From positions 553,501 to 617,500 of the forward strand of contig NZ_WUMV01000003.1 of NCBI RefSeq assembly GCF_009826895.1: 64,000 nucleotides of DNA, given 5' to 3'. The notes under the pieces are model-generated. The model had not been told where the DNA came from, ran no database searches, and saw only the letters and a list, made by a program, of their open reading frames with translations. Of this stretch, positions 18,844-27,252 are shown one piece after another. The number at the start of each line of letters is the position of its first letter. The first letter of the stretch is position 1. The position numbers and the translations under genes are program-made. The stretch is from Stappia sediminis (GTDB lineage: Bacteria; Pseudomonadota; Alphaproteobacteria; Rhizobiales; Stappiaceae).

Positions 18844-21435
18844 TCAAAGGTTTCGCAAAACCGGCGCCGGCTTTTCGCCGAGCACGCGCCACGTGCCGAT
18901 CAGCCCGAAGCCGACGGTAAGCACCAGCGCGATGATGGCGGCACTCGTTGCCGTCGCCGGCAGGAAGACAAAGCTTCCGCCCATCACCTGCGTCACGACA
19001 TAGCCTGCGGCAAGCGCACCCGCGATCACGCCGAATATGGCGGTCGCAAGCCCCAGAATTGCGTATTCGTAGGAATAAGCCGCGATCAGGCGCCCGCGCG
19101 TTGCCCCCAGCGTTTTCAGGATCACCGCGTCATAGATGCGGTGGCTGTGGCCGGCGGCGAGCGCGCCCGCAAGCACCAGAACGCTCGCGATCAGCGTGAC
19201 GGAGGCCGCCCCCCGGATCGCCCAGGCTAGCTGGGCGACGAGCGCGTTCACCTGCTCGATGGCGTCTTTCACGCGCACCGCCGTCACGGTCGGGAAGGCG
19301 GCGGTCGCCTTCTTCAGGAGCGCGATTTCCTTTTCCGTTGAAACGTCCCCGTCCCATGTGACCGTGGCGAGATGCGCATGAGGAGCGCCCGCGAATGTGT
19401 TCGGTGAGAACACCATGACGAAATTGATCGCAAGCGATTCCCAGTCCACCCGGCGCAGGTTGGCGATTTCCGCCGTGATCGAGCGCCCGAGGACGTTGAC
19501 GGTGATGGTATCGCCGATATCGAGTTCCAGCGCTTCCGCAACACCCTCCTCGAAGGAGACGAGCGGCTTGCCGGAGTAATCTTGCCCCCACCAACTCCCG
19601 GCGATGAGCGTGGAGTTTTCCGGGATTTCGGCGGCATAGGTGATGCCCCTGTCGCCGCGCAGCGCCCATGCGCCGCCGGGTGGCGCCTTGATCTCCTCGC
19701 TCGGCACGTCATTGAGTGCGGTTATGCGCCCGCGCAGCATCGGCGCGGTCTCGATAGCCGCGTCCGGCGCGGCTTGTTTGAGGAAGGCGTCGAAGGCGTC
19801 CTTCTCGCTGTTCTGGATGTCGACGAAGAAGAAGCTCGGCGCCTCGCGAGCGATCGTCTGGCCGAGCTCCCGGCGCAGGTTTCCGTCGATAAGCGCGAGC
19901 GCGACCAGCAGCGACAGCCCGAGGCCGAGCGACAGCACGACCGAAGGCGTCAGCGCGCCGGGGCGGTGGATGTTGCCGATGGCAAGCCTGAGTTCCGCCG
20001 AGCGCACATGCGGCAGGCGCCGTGCGCTCCACATGATGGCCTTTGCCACGAGCACGAGCAGCACGAAGGCGCCCGCCGTTGCCCCCACATAGACGAGCGC
20101 GATCCGCTTGTCCGCCGAAAGCCAGACGGCGATAGCGGCCAGTACCGCAACGGTGACGGCAGTCGCGAACATGTAACGCTTGCGCGGAAACCTGCGTCCG
20201 TTGCCAATGTCGTCGCGAAAGAGTGCGCGCGGCGGCACGTCATGCGCGCGTCCCAGCGGCCACAGCGCGAAGGCAAGCGCGGTGAGTGCTCCGTAGACGA
20301 CGCCGAGCCCGAGTTCGGCGGGGAAGATGCCGGTCGCCGCCTCTATCGGCAGGACGCTTGAGAGGAACCCGGAGGCGACGAAGGGGATTACCATGCCGAT
20401 GATGAGGCCGATGGCGATGCCTATCCCGGCAAGGGCCATGATCTGGATGAGATAGACCCGGAAGACGAAGCCGCCTTCCGCTCCGATGCATTTGAAGGTG
20501 GCGATCACGCCGCGCTTTCTCTCAAGAAAGGAGCGCACGGCATTGGCGACGCCCACCCCGCCGACGACGAGCGCCGTCAGCCCCACCAGCGTCAGGAACT
20601 GGGAAAAACGGTTGATGTTTCGCTGCAGGCCGGGGGCGGCGTTCGCGCGCGAGCGGATTCGCCAGCCGGCTTCGGGAAAGGCGTCGCGTGCCTCCGCCGA
20701 TACAGCCTTGATCCGTTCTTCGCTCGAGCCCGGCGGCAGTTTCACCCGGTAGTGCCATCTCACAAGGCTTCCCGGCTGCACGAGGCCGGTTTCGCCAATC
20801 GCCTCGTTGGAGATCATCAGGCGCGGGCCGAACTCCAGACCACCGTCGAGCTTGTCGGGCTCGGCTGCGATGGTGTCGGCTATGCGCACTTTTGTGCGGC
20901 CGATTGAAACCTCGTCGCCCACGTCAAGATCGAGCCTTGCGAGAAGTGCCAGATCGGCCACCGCGCCCCAGGTTCCGTCCGTTTTCGAAAGCGCGTCTTC
21001 AAGGGTGCTGCCGCCTTCGAGGCGGAATTCGCCATAGAGCGGATAGACGCCGTCAACCGCTTTCAGTTCGACGAGCGACTGCTCGGTCGTCTCCGGAATA
21101 CGGGCCATCGCCCGCATGGTGGCGACCTCGCTCACCTCGCCGAAGGTTTGGAGAAACCGGCGCTCGTCGTCTTCCGCCTGACGGTGGACGAGGCGGAAAG
21201 AGATGTCGCCGCCCAGAATCGTCGTTCCTTCGGCGATGATGCCTTCGGTCAGGGCGCGCGAGACGGAGGTTACGCCCGCTATCGCCGCCACGCCGAGCGC
21301 GATACAGGCGATGAAGATGTAAAAGCCGCGAATTCCGCCACGCAGCTCGCGCAGCGCGAAACGCAAGGCAAGACGCCAGGACGGCGCGAATGCACCCTTG
21401 GCCGATCCCGGTACGAAGCCTGCCATCTGCTTCAT
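18844..21435 (-). CDS. YbbP-like FtsX-family ABC transporter permease
   Basis: An 863-aa inner-membrane permease with two FtsX-type units. One transmembrane helix near residues 38-62 precedes a large periplasmic domain. Helices at about 290-400 (LTLVGLTALVVGGVGVANAV onward) follow, then a second set near 420-530 and the closing helices ending VLTVGFGLIGTWRVLGEKPAPVLRNL. Length and layout match E. coli YbbP. Its ATG lies inside the stop of the ATPase gene upstream (ATGA overlap), so the two form one transporter. Proximity to tesA repeats the E. coli ybbA-ybbP-tesA group and suggests a lipid-related or lipoprotein substrate, which is inference. Confidence 0.9.
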   Translation of the reverse strand: MKQMAGFVPGSAKGAFAPSWRLALRFALRELRGGIRGFYIFIACIALGVAAIAGVTSVSRALTEGIIAEGTTILGGDISFRLVHRQAEDDERRFLQTFGEVSEVATMRAMARIPETTEQSLVELKAVDGVYPLYGEFRLEGGSTLEDALSKTDGTWGAVADLALLARLDLDVGDEVSIGRTKVRIADTIAAEPDKLDGGLEFGPRLMISNEAIGETGLVQPGSLVRWHYRVKLPPGSSEERIKAVSAEARDAFPEAGWRIRSRANAAPGLQRNINRFSQFLTLVGLTALVVGGVGVANAVRSFLERKRGVIATFKCIGAEGGFVFRVYLIQIMALAGIGIAIGLIIGMVIPFVASGFLSSVLPIEAATGIFPAELGLGVVYGALTALAFALWPLGRAHDVPPRALFRDDIGNGRRFPRKRYMFATAVTVAVLAAIAVWLSADKRIALVYVGATAGAFVLLVLVAKAIMWSARRLPHVRSAELRLAIGNIHRPGALTPSVVLSLGLGLSLLVALALIDGNLRRELGQTIAREAPSFFFVDIQNSEKDAFDAFLKQAAPDAAIETAPMLRGRITALNDVPSEEIKAPPGGAWALRGDRGITYAAEIPENSTLIAGSWWGQDYSGKPLVSFEEGVAEALELDIGDTITVNVLGRSITAEIANLRRVDWESLAINFVMVFSPNTFAGAPHAHLATVTWDGDVSTEKEIALLKKATAAFPTVTAVRVKDAIEQVNALVAQLAWAIRGAASVTLIASVLVLAGALAAGHSHRIYDAVILKTLGATRGRLIAAYSYEYAILGLATAIFGVIAGALAAGYVVTQVMGGSFVFLPATATSAAIIALVLTVGFGLIGTWRVLGEKPAPVLRNL

Positions 21436-22148
21436 GCCTTTTCCCGCTCGTGAGAAAGATCGAGCGGCTCGATCTCGCCGGAGCGCACCCTGATCACCCT
21501 GTCGCAGCGCCGTGCGAGGGTAAGGTCATGCGTCACCAGCACCAGCGTCGTGCCGCGCTTTTCGCTCGCCTCGAACATCAGTTCCACGATCTGCTCGCCG
21601 GTGGTTTCGTCCAGGTTGCCGGTCGGCTCGTCGGCGATCAGGATCTGCGGCTCGACGACCAGCGCGCGGGCGATCGCGACGCGCTGTTGCTCGCCGCCGG
21701 AAAGCTGGGCGGGATAGTGGGAAAGCCGTTCGCCGAGGCCGACGGCCTCAAGCTCCGCATGGGCCTTGTCGAAGGCTTGCGGGTCGCCCGCAAGCTCCAG
21801 CGGTACGGCGACGTTTTCAAGCGCCGTCATGTTGGGCACCAGGTGAAACGACTGGAAGATGATGCCGACGTTGCGTCCGCGAAAGCGGGCAAGCTGGTCC
21901 TCGTCAAGCTTCGTCAGCGTTTCGCCCGCCGCGATCACCTCGCCCTCGTCGGCGCGTTCGAGGCCCGCCATCACCATCAGCAGCGTCGACTTGCCGGAGC
22001 CCGACGGCCCGACAAGGCCGACGGAGCATCCCTTTTCGATTTCAAGGTCGATGCCTTTCAGGATATGCACGCGGCCCGCCCCGCTGCCGAGGCTCAGGTG
22101 AACCTGTCTGAGCATGATGACGGAGGAAGCGGCGGTTTCGGTCGTCAT
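21432..22148 (-). CDS. YbbA-like ABC transporter ATP-binding protein
   Basis: A 238-aa ATPase of the LolD/MacB type that powers the adjacent FtsX-like permease. Walker A is [11 protein letters not shown], the signature is [15 protein letters not shown], Walker B is [13 protein letters not shown], and the switch histidine is in [12 protein letters not shown]. The start at 22148 (MTTETAAS) sits at the head of the conserved domain; the open frame upstream runs antisense into tesA. Divergent from tesA across about 190 bases that should hold both promoters. Confidence 0.93.
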   Translation of the reverse strand: MTTETAASSVIMLRQVHLSLGSGAGRVHILKGIDLEIEKGCSVGLVGPSGSGKSTLLMVMAGLERADEGEVIAAGETLTKLDEDQLARFRGRNVGIIFQSFHLVPNMTALENVAVPLELAGDPQAFDKAHAELEAVGLGERLSHYPAQLSGGEQQRVAIARALVVEPQILIADEPTGNLDETTGEQIVELMFEASEKRGTTLVLVTHDLTLARRCDRVIRVRSGEIEPLDLSHEREKA

Positions 22149-22341
22149 ATGGCGGCCTTCGGTTCGGCGTTGATCACGGCAGGCGGGCTCGTCATTCCGG
22201 CTTTCTATCTTATCTACGGTGTTGGCCCGCGCCTGGACGCAAGGCTCACCTGTATGAAATAGATCGCCCCGAATGGTATGACCCGGCAAATCCTTTCCGA
22301 TATGGGGCATTGCTGCGAAACGATCCAGAGGAAGAGCGCTC

Positions 22342-22989
22342 TTGATACGAACCGTTACATTTTTTCTGGCTCTTGCGCTTGCGTTCGGCACGCTTTTGCC
22401 GCCGCATGCCAAAGCCGATACGCTGAAGATCGTTGCCTTCGGCGACAGCCTGACGGCCGGATACGGGCTTCCCCCGGCAGAGGCCTTTCCGGTCCAGCTC
22501 CAGAAGGCGCTGGCGGAAAAGGGGCTCGACGTCGAGGTGGTCAATGCCGGCGTCTCCGGCGATACGACCACGGGTGGCCTTGCCCGTCTCGACTGGTCGG
22601 TGCCGGAGGATGCCGATGCGGTGATCCTCGAGCTTGGCGGAAACGACGCGCTTCGCGGGCTTCCGCCCGAGACCACGCGCGAAAACCTCGATGAGATGGT
22701 CGCCCGGCTGAAGGAACGCGGCATCGCCGTTCTCGTCGCTGGCATTCGTGCGCCGCGCAATCTGGGTGAGGAGTATGCGCAAGCCTTCGATCCCGTTTTC
22801 GCCGATGTCGCGCAAGCGCATGGCGCGCGCCTCTATCCCTATTTCCTGGAAGGGATACCCCTTTCTCCCGAAACCGTTCAGGGCGATGGCCTTCACCCGA
22901 CAGGAAAGGGTGTCGCGATCATCGTGGAAAACATCCTGCCCAGTGTCGAAGAGCTGATGGAGCAGGTTAGGTCACGGACTCATAAATAA
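22342..22989 (+). CDS. tesA: GDSL-type periplasmic esterase TesA (TTG start, 3' end altered by an element)
   Basis: Multifunctional acyl-CoA thioesterase I/arylesterase of the SGNH family. The signal peptide (TVTFFLALALAFGTLL, cleavage near AKA-D) is followed by block I FGDSLTAGYG with the catalytic serine, the oxyanion Gly/Asn in GVSGDTT and LGGNDALRG, and the catalytic Asp-His in DGLHPTGKG. The start is TTG at 22342, preceded by GAGGAAGAG seven bases upstream; no ATG fits. The last six codons (RSRTHK) and the stop lie in the left terminal repeat of a 316-bp inserted element; without it the reading would end VRGS-stop. The catalytic core is untouched. Confidence 0.92.
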   Translation: MIRTVTFFLALALAFGTLLPPHAKADTLKIVAFGDSLTAGYGLPPAEAFPVQLQKALAEKGLDVEVVNAGVSGDTTTGGLARLDWSVPEDADAVILELGGNDALRGLPPETTRENLDEMVARLKERGIAVLVAGIRAPRNLGEEYAQAFDPVFADVAQAHGARLYPYFLEGIPLSPETVQGDGLHPTGKGVAIIVENILPSVEELMEQVRSRTHK

Positions 22990-23283
22990 GACTGAAATGG
23001 TATGCGCGGATTTGTTCGGATACGAGACGCGAACCTGCAGGAAACCGTCTGGTTTTCAAAGGTTTGCAACGATGTTGCCGGGCAAATCCGCCATATCCCG
23101 AGATCAACCGACCCGAAATCTTTCCGATTTCGGATCGACAAGTTGCTCCGTGGACGCGTAAACGGCTTCGACCTGCTGCGTCGAAGCGCTTGGCCGGGTG
23201 GCAAACCTGCCCCGCGCGCTTCTCCTTGCATCTCTTTGCCGTTTGAAGCGCCATTCCAGCCTTATTTATGAGTCCGTGACCTA
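22968..23283. mobile_element. MITE-like non-autonomous element, copy 1
   Basis: A 316-bp element bounded by 33-bp terminal inverted repeats (22968-23000 and 23251-23283; 31 of 33 positions match; ends TAGGTCACGGAC). TA lies at both outer ends, as expected for a TA target duplication of the IS630/Tc1-mariner type. It encodes no transposase. The interior shares a block beginning GCAGGAAACCGTCTGGTTTT and a distal block from CGAAGCGCTTGGCCGGGT onward with copy 2 at 25500-25766, but carries about 60 extra bases in the middle. It fills most of the gap between tesA and the aldo/keto reductase. Family assignment is inferred from the TA ends. Confidence 0.75.
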
Positions 23284-23378
23284 GGGGTTCATAAACCGCC
23301 CTTTCGCGGTTAAAAGTCTCCTGACTTTCCATCCTTTTCAGGCGCGCTCGCGCCGTTTCCCATCCGATTGAGGTTTTC

Positions 23379-24431
23379 ATGGAAAAGCGCCGCCTTGGCC
23401 GCACCGATATCATGGTCTCCAGCCTGTGCCTCGGCACGATGACCTTTGGCGAACAGAATACGCAAGCCGAAGGCCACGCCCAGATGGATCTCGCCGTGGA
23501 ACGCGGCATCAACCTGTTCGACGCAGCCGAGCTTTATCCCATTCCGCCCAAGCCGGAAACGCAGGGCCGTACGGAGGAAATCATCGGCACCTGGATGAAG
23601 GCGCGGAAAAACCGTTCGGACATCGTGCTGGCGACGAAAGCGATCGGCCGCTCCGACAACACCTGGTTTCGCGACGACGGCTCGCCGGGCCGCCTCACCC
23701 GAAAGCAGCTTGAAGAGGCGCTCGACAAGAGCCTGAGGCGTCTCCAGACGGATTATATCGACCTCTACCAGCTTCACTGGCCGGACCGGCATGTCTCCGG
23801 TTTCGGCTCCAACCTGACGCGCTGGAAGGATCCCGTGCCGGCCGAAGACGAGGCGCCGATCGCCGAGACGCTGGAGGTGCTTGGCGATTTCGTGAAGGCC
23901 GGCAAGGTCCGCCACATCGGTCTTTCCAACGAAAGCGCATGGGGCACGATGACGTTCCTGAAGGAGTCGGAGGCGAACGGCCTGCCGCGCATCGCCTCCC
24001 TCCAGAACGCCTATTCGCTGGTCAACCGCACGTTCGAATCCGGTTTGGCGGAAGTTTCAAGGCGAGAGGATGTTGGCCTGCTTGCCTATTCCGCGCTGGC
24101 GCAAGGATATCTGACCGGCAAGTACCGGGATGGGGCGTTGCCGAAGGGGGCGCGCAAGACGTTGTTCGAACGGTTGCAGCGTTACGAAAAGCCGGGCGCG
24201 GAAACGGCGATCAACGCCTATCTGGATCTTGCCGCCGATCTCGGGGTCGATCCGGCGCAGCTTGCCATCGCGTTTGCCCGCTCGCGTTCCTTCACGACGT
24301 CGGTGATCCTGGGCGCGACCTCGCTCGCTCAGCTCGAGGTCGATCTCGGGGCCGCCTCGCTTGAAATCACGGAAGAGATCGAGGCGCGTATCGATCATCT
24401 CCACCAGCTTCACGGCAATCCCTGTCCGTAA
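23379..24431 (+). CDS. Tas-like NADP(H)-dependent aldo/keto reductase
   Basis: A 350-aa TIM-barrel oxidoreductase. The catalytic tetrad is visible: Asp in LFDAAELYP with the following Tyr, Lys in VLATKAIG and His in LYQLHWPD. The cofactor phosphate region lies at SVILGATSLAQLE. The N-terminal MEKRRLGRTDIMVSSLCLGTMTFGEQNT is characteristic of the Tas/YajO-like branch; the physiological carbonyl substrate is unknown. It follows the inserted element by about 95 bases, in which an AACCGC-CCTTTC-GCGGTT hairpin is the only structure seen. The 279 bases after its stop hold no gene I can recognise, only a CAGGCAG/CTGCCTG inverted repeat near 24510. Confidence 0.9.
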   Translation: MEKRRLGRTDIMVSSLCLGTMTFGEQNTQAEGHAQMDLAVERGINLFDAAELYPIPPKPETQGRTEEIIGTWMKARKNRSDIVLATKAIGRSDNTWFRDDGSPGRLTRKQLEEALDKSLRRLQTDYIDLYQLHWPDRHVSGFGSNLTRWKDPVPAEDEAPIAETLEVLGDFVKAGKVRHIGLSNESAWGTMTFLKESEANGLPRIASLQNAYSLVNRTFESGLAEVSRREDVGLLAYSALAQGYLTGKYRDGALPKGARKTLFERLQRYEKPGAETAINAYLDLAADLGVDPAQLAIAFARSRSFTTSVILGATSLAQLEVDLGAASLEITEEIEARIDHLHQLHGNPCP

Positions 24432-24710
24432 GCGGCGCTTGTCCCCGCTCGCTTGCCCTTACTCGCTTTTTACGGGGAGTTCGTGACGAGGGCTGCAAGA
24501 TCAGGCAGGCAGTCCGCGAGCGCTGCCTGCGCCTGGCAAAAAATCGAATCATTTCGCCGCAACTTTCGTCGGCCACGGCCTGATCGACCGCCGGCACGTG
24601 TTTTTCGGCGTTCAAAAACACTTAGATTTCAATGTCATCTGATTTTCCCTTGCGCGTCGTAAAAATTACAAGCCTCATTGGGATGTTGAGCAACAGCGGA
24701 GGATTTTGTC

Positions 24711-25247
24711 ATGCCCCGACTGTTCACCGGACTGGAAATTCCGGCTGAGACTGGCCAGTTCCTTTCCCTTTTGCGCGGCGGTCTCAGAGGCGCGCGCTGG
24801 ATCGACCCGGAAAACTATCACGTCACCTTGCGCTTCATCGGCGACATCGACGACCGCATGGCCGACGAGGTCGCGGACGCGCTCGACCGCATTCGGCGGC
24901 GCTCCTTCGAAGTGCGGATCGACGGGCTCGGTTCCTTCGGCAACGGCAAGCCGCATTCCATCTGGGGGCGGGTGGAGCCGCTGAAGGAACTGCAGGAGCT
25001 TCAGGGCGAGCAGGAGCGTATCCTCCAGCGCCTGGGCTTCACCGGCGAGCGGCGGAAGTACATCCCCCATGTCACGCTCGCCCGCCTCAAGGGCACGACG
25101 AACGAGGAAGTCGCCCGCTGGCTCGCCGAGCGTGGGGATTTCAGGGCCCCGTCTTTCGTCGCCGGGCGCTTCGTGCTGTTTTCCTCAAAGGCAAGCGTTG
25201 GCGGCGGCCCCTATCTCGTCGAAGAGGCCTATCCCCTGGCGGCGTGA
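24711..25247 (+). CDS. thpR: RNA 2',3'-cyclic phosphodiesterase (2H family, formerly 2'-5' RNA ligase)
   Basis: A 178-aa 2H phosphoesterase with two HxTx motifs, HVTL in PENYHVTLRFIG and HVTL in YIPHVTLARLKG, about 85 residues apart, as the family requires. It opens 2',3'-cyclic phosphate ends on RNA; the cellular role is unclear. An AGCGGAGGATTTTGTC ribosome site lies before the ATG. The gene is monocistronic and followed by a 670-base repeat-rich stretch. Confidence 0.93.
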   Translation: MPRLFTGLEIPAETGQFLSLLRGGLRGARWIDPENYHVTLRFIGDIDDRMADEVADALDRIRRRSFEVRIDGLGSFGNGKPHSIWGRVEPLKELQELQGEQERILQRLGFTGERRKYIPHVTLARLKGTTNEEVARWLAERGDFRAPSFVAGRFVLFSSKASVGGGPYLVEEAYPLAA

Positions 25248-25343
25248 GGGCCTTCTTGGGCACGGCTTGCCAAGCTCACAACCTTTGCGCTTGGGCCGCA
25301 CGGCTTTGGAAATTGGCAGGCCCTATGCATCACACTCGGGGTC

Positions 25344-25364
25344 GTCCCGGACTTGATCCGGGAC
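25344..25364. repeat. short palindrome GTCCCGGA-CTTGA-TCCGGGAC
   Basis: Perfect 8-bp stem with five-base loop. This sequence type is very common between genes of alphaproteobacteria. It is one of several unrelated repeats packed in the gene-free stretch 25248-25920. Confidence 0.6.
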
Positions 25365-25399
25365 CCAATCCACCTCGCAAAATACTTCGAAATATTAGG

Positions 25400-25444
25400 G
25401 CATGTCCCCCAAAAGCGGAAACCGGTTTTGGGGCAAGGACATGC
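25400..25444. repeat. intergenic palindrome GCATGTCC...GGACATGC
   Basis: Outer arms GCATGTCC/GGACATGC enclose inner arms CCCCAAAA/TTTTGGGG around a GCGGAAACCGG centre. It has the form of the dispersed palindromes typical of Hyphomicrobiales genomes. Confidence 0.65.
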
Positions 25445-25459
25445 GCAATATCAAATAGA

Positions 25460-25501
25460 TAGAGCGCGTCTGGTGATTCCGATTAAACAAGACGCGCTCT
25501 A
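25460..25501. repeat. inverted repeat TAGAGCGCGTC...GACGCGCTCTA
   Basis: Perfect 11-bp arms separated by 20 bases. The right arm abuts the left end of MITE copy 2, and the TA closing this palindrome is the TA at the element border. Confidence 0.65.
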
Positions 25502-25766
25502 GGGTCAGGACCTATTCAATTGAGGAAAATGGTATGAGCCAATTTGGTTGGATACGAGGAGCAAAAACGCAGGAAACCGTCTGGTTTTCAAGGCTTTTCG
25601 ACAAAGTCGCCGGCCAAATCGGCCATATCTGTACAGACACCGAAACGGCTTCGACCTGCCTTGTCGAAGCGCTTGGCCGGGTAGTCAACCCGCCCCGCGC
25701 CCTTCTCCTGGCATCTCTTTGCCGTTTCAGGTGCCATTTCCGTCAATTTAATAGGTCCTGACCCTA
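25500..25766. mobile_element. MITE-like non-autonomous element, copy 2
   Basis: A 267-bp element with 33-bp terminal inverted repeats (25500-25532 and 25734-25766; 30 of 33 match; ends TAGGGTCAGGACC) and TA at both borders. It is homologous to the element at 22968-23283 over the GCAGGAAACCGTCTGG block and the distal block. Both copies can be read as a short ORF with a shared QETVWFS-VAGQI-HI pattern (here 75 aa from 25534), but the minus strand shows a comparable conserved reading, so coding is not established. No transposase. Confidence 0.75.
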
Positions 25767-25920
25767 GTGAATTCACGGCATCGCCCCCGCTTGTTGAACC
25801 GAGATTAGGCCCGGGGGGCCATGCCCGGTCTAAGACCCGGGTACGGGGAGGGACGGCGAAGTGTGGGCGAGCGACGTGCAAAAAATCGGCGGAGAATTCT
25901 TGAGCGGACAATAGGGGGAT
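25767..25920. other. gene-free remainder of the repeat cluster
   Basis: Between MITE copy 2 and the flavoprotein stop codon I see no ORF with coding character, no RNA gene and no clear terminator; a GC-rich AGGCCCGGGGGGCC run is the only feature. Confidence 0.4.
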
Positions 25921-27105
25921 TCAAGCCGGCGGCAAAAGGTCGTCGCGCCACGACTCGCCCATGGCGCGTCGGGCCATCATGTGCGAACGCGCATGGTTGA
26001 TGCTGTCGACGGCGATCAGCTTTTCATCCTTCAGATATGCGACGTAGAAGGAGCCGGACGCCGGATCGCCGACGGTTATCGCCTCGTCGTAGCCCTGTGA
26101 AAGTCCCGCGATCTGCAGCTTGACGTGATACTGGTCGGACCAGAACCAGGGAACCGGATCGTAATCCACGTCCTTGCCGCATATGTCGGCGGCGACCGCC
26201 TTCGCCTGGTCGATGGCGTTCTGCACGCTTTCAAGGCGGATCGAGCGGCCGTAGCGCGCTGAGAAAAATCTCGTGCAGTCGCCTGCCGCGTAAACCGCCT
26301 CGTCGCTCGTACGCCCGGCCCCGTCGACGAGAATTCCGTCCGAAACGTCGAGTCCGCAGGCCGCCGCCAGTTCGTCGTTCGGCGCGGCGCCAACGGCGAC
26401 GAGCACCAGATCGCAGTCAAGGCGACTGCCGTCCGCGAAGCGCACGGCCTCGACCCTGGCCGTTCCCTCGAACGCCTCTATAGCGACGTTGAGCCGGATA
26501 TCGACGCCGTTGTCGTGGTGAAGCTTTTGATAGAAGTCCGAAATCACCGGCGAGACGACGCGCTTCATCACCCGGTCCAGCCCTTCCAGAACGGTAACCT
26601 CGCGCCCTAGCGAACGTGCGACGGCGGCAACCTCCAGCCCGATATATCCGCCGCCGACGATGGCTATCCTGCCCTCGCCTTCAAGCGCAGGGCGGATCGC
26701 GTCGACATCGGCGATCGTGCGAAGCGAAACGACGCCCGGAAGATCCGCCCCCGCGAGCGGCAGGCCGCGGGCGCGTGTGCCGGTTGCGAAGACGAGCCGG
26801 TCGTAGGCGATTTCCTCGCCGCCGGATGTCTTTACAAGCTTCTTCTCGCGGTCGACCGCCTCTGCCTTCACCCCCAGATGCAGCTCCACAGACTGGGTTT
26901 CGTAAAAACTCGATGGCCTGAGTTCAAGCGTGTCGTTGCCGACCTCGCCCATCAGGTATTTCTTGGAAAGCGGCGGGCGTTGATAGGGCGGATGCGGCTC
27001 GTCGCCGATCAGCACGATCTCGCCCTCGTGGCCGTTCTGGCGTAGAGACTGCACAAGCTGGGCGGCGGCCTGCCCCGCGCCAAGAACCACGATCCTGTCC
27101 TGCAT
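25921..27105 (-). CDS. NAD(P)/FAD-dependent ferredoxin (rubredoxin-type) reductase
   Basis: A 394-aa flavoprotein of the putidaredoxin/rhodocoxin reductase type. It has an N-terminal FAD dinucleotide fold VVLGAGQAAAQLV, a linking motif LVFATGTRARGLPL, a central NAD(P) fold IAIVGGGYIGLEVAA, an FAD-ribityl motif YAAGDC, and a C-terminal reductase domain beginning near PWFWSDQYHVKLQIAG, whose WSDQ signature is typical. Such enzymes pass electrons from NADH to a 2Fe-2S ferredoxin of a P450 or dioxygenase; neither partner is in the window. The start MQDRIVVLG at 27105 is chosen because the fold begins there; the frame is open 27 codons further with no conservation. Confidence 0.9.
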   Translation of the reverse strand: MQDRIVVLGAGQAAAQLVQSLRQNGHEGEIVLIGDEPHPPYQRPPLSKKYLMGEVGNDTLELRPSSFYETQSVELHLGVKAEAVDREKKLVKTSGGEEIAYDRLVFATGTRARGLPLAGADLPGVVSLRTIADVDAIRPALEGEGRIAIVGGGYIGLEVAAVARSLGREVTVLEGLDRVMKRVVSPVISDFYQKLHHDNGVDIRLNVAIEAFEGTARVEAVRFADGSRLDCDLVLVAVGAAPNDELAAACGLDVSDGILVDGAGRTSDEAVYAAGDCTRFFSARYGRSIRLESVQNAIDQAKAVAADICGKDVDYDPVPWFWSDQYHVKLQIAGLSQGYDEAITVGDPASGSFYVAYLKDEKLIAVDSINHARSHMMARRAMGESWRDDLLPPA

Positions 27106-27192
27106 CCGCTTTTTCACCCCTGTATCATTCGACGTTGCCAGTAGCACGCTCAAGCGCGGCCGGGCAATCGCGCAGCCCGGATACATAAAGCA

Positions 27193-27220
27193 AAAGCGGC
27201 GGAAGCGAGTCCGCCGCTTT
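27193..27220 (-). terminator. intrinsic terminator of the chemoreceptor gene
   Basis: A perfect 11-bp stem AAAGCGGCGGA / TCCGCCGCTTT with six-base loop. On the minus strand it is followed by TTGCTTTATG, so it serves the upstream minus-strand gene at 27253 rather than plus-strand transcripts. Confidence 0.75.
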
Positions 27221-27252
27221 CAATTCTGCGTTCAGGTGCAATCGGGAGCGCG

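Noticed and set aside
23002..23271. 89-codon ORF inside MITE copy 1 as a real gene
   Set aside because: The element is conserved on both strands, the two copies diverge in frame after about 32 residues, and no ribosome site is evident.
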